From the NCBI GenBank assembly GCA_903813345.2, contig CAIIXF020000010.1, positions 30,500,828 through 30,564,827 of the forward strand: 64,000 nucleotides of DNA, in the 5' to 3' direction. Origin of the DNA: Owenia fusiformis (Eukaryota > Annelida > Polychaeta > Sabellida > Oweniidae). The notes under the pieces were generated by a model that made no database searches, had not been told where the DNA came from, and saw nothing but the letters and a program-made list of their open reading frames with translations. The translations under genes and the position numbers were made by a program. Shown here one piece after another: positions 62,809 to 64,000 of this stretch; the stretch's first letter is position 1, and each line of letters begins with the position of its first letter.

Positions 62809-62890
62809 TGTCCAACTCAAACGCTCTTACATGCACAAAGGAATGTTTCATTCATGCGGAAACGGGGCTAATGAAGATCCCACTGTGACC
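62809..62890 (+). CDS. Candidate isolated exon
   Basis: Flanked by a good acceptor (TTCTTTCACAG) and a consensus donor (ACC|GTAAGT). 82 bp, open in the frame VQLKRSYMHKGMFHSCGNGA then NEDPTVT; a second frame stops near the end. No family recognised. It may belong to a gene continuing beyond the window. Confidence 0.4.
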
Positions 62891-64000
62891 GTAAGTATTG
62901 TTTCACTAGTTTCTCTTTCATATCATATGTTATGGTGAAATATTATGTACCATTTGATGAACAATACTCTGAGCAGAGATCTTATTTATTCAACTTCTGA
63001 TGGTAAACTGTTATTTGCTTGATCAAAGCTCCATAGTGTAGATAGAACAAATCTGAAGTTGACGTATTGACCACAAATTACGAATTAAACTAGTATTTAT
63101 ATGAAATTGTCCATCTTTCTGTCAAAGTAGTAGATCACAAACTTGTTTATTCTCATTTGCTGAAAGTCCAAATCCATTACTTGTTTTTGAGAAATTGCTT
63201 GTTTTCCTCGACTGTTTCTGTCGATTTTGGACAAAATTTTTGAAACGTTCTTACTATTTTGTTTTGATATCATTTTCAGATTATTAGAGAAACGTTCGGA
63301 ATGGAATCTATCTCTAAAAACCCTTTTGTACTTGTTAAGTAAATTGAAACTTCTCAACCTGGTGGTGCTACACGTGCAACAAATCAACTAAGCCTACATT
63401 AGATGATGCTTTGCCTAATGTGTGCTATAAAACAAAACTATTGACAAAAACAAAAAGATTATCTGTGAATTAATCTTTCTTCTTTTGATGCCAAGGAATA
63501 CAATAGATCTTTTCTTTCTCTTCTTGAAAAGGAAAGTTGAGCTAATTCCTAAACATATCTAGCCTAGTACCGCAGCGTTTCCAGTTCACTGTGTTAACCA
63601 GATCACAGCATTTCTTGAATATGAGAATGTCATCATTTTTAAGACTTAATTTTAGGTTATCAAATCACGATTACGATAATGTATTGTGTGATCAAGGTTT
63701 GGAATTTGACCAAAATATACTCTGATGTTCAACTCAACTAGTCGCATGTCTCGACAAACTATACTGCTTCATTCAGCTCTTCCTAATTGCTTCAAACGTC
63801 AACAGTCATCCAAGTACAATATATCATAGCCATCAAATGGTATACTTGAAATAAGTAACACATACTTCTTATTCCCATTATTGGGGAAATTGTCAGATGA
63901 CTCATCATTCCCACTGGCCATACTCCAGAGCGTTTCTTTGTTTAGTTTCAGTAATGAAATGCTCAATCTTGCATGTAAGAGCGTTTGGGTTGGACACCGC
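62891..64000. other. Non-coding to window end
   Basis: AT-rich; no supported exon. A 96-codon minus-strand open frame at 63097-63387 has low-complexity composition and no domain. Confidence 0.5.

Noticed and set aside
63097-63387. 96-codon minus-strand frame
   Set aside because: Lys/Asn/Ser-rich composition, no domain, no splice or homology support.

Overview
This is 64 kb of an AT-rich animal genome. There are no bacterial-style operons. Genes are split by GT-AG introns and surrounded by satellites, MITE-like elements, LINE fragments and a tRNA-derived SINE. The element mix and the ABC transporter type suggest an aquatic invertebrate such as a mollusc, hemichordate or lancelet-like animal, but sequence alone does not fix the taxon.

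Layout. 1-6950 is a satellite built on a 20-bp unit, in higher-order blocks. 6951-13860 is mostly non-coding with several MITEs. 13866-17253 is a second array, largely of 42-bp units encoding a 14-residue repeat, which runs into a short reading frame with a strong transmembrane segment (17176-17520). From 19738 to 48370 (+) lie 16 exons of an ABCG/ABCH-like half transporter: NBD C-terminal half at 19.7-23.8 kb, linker at 38.8 kb, membrane domain at 39.5-48.4 kb. All 16 exons join in phase to about 563 codons. The Walker A exons were not found. Its largest intron (23.8-38.8 kb) holds an intronless NXPE/PC-esterase-like gene (27240-28937) lying between two inverted copies of a hAT-like element, then a nest of mobile elements at 32.3-37.0 kb.

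A second NXPE-like copy (57313-58989) lies downstream of the transporter within a paralogous block. At 59873-60997 there is a possible two-exon gene made of the N-terminal end and the C-terminal module of a Ty3/gypsy-type integrase, with the catalytic core absent. A lone candidate exon is at 62809-62890.

Most notable: (1) three transporter exons carry tandem duplications that include the splice acceptor, one being a run of 66-bp in-phase mini-exons encoding Walker B; (2) a set of modular elements (CYGTC-type or GGGC simple repeat, shared core, roughly 160-bp tandem units with GGCCATTTTGGATTTT-like motifs), whose mobility is supported by a paralogous empty site and by insertion within a LINE reading frame; (3) the minisatellite whose peptide phase continues into a membrane anchor.
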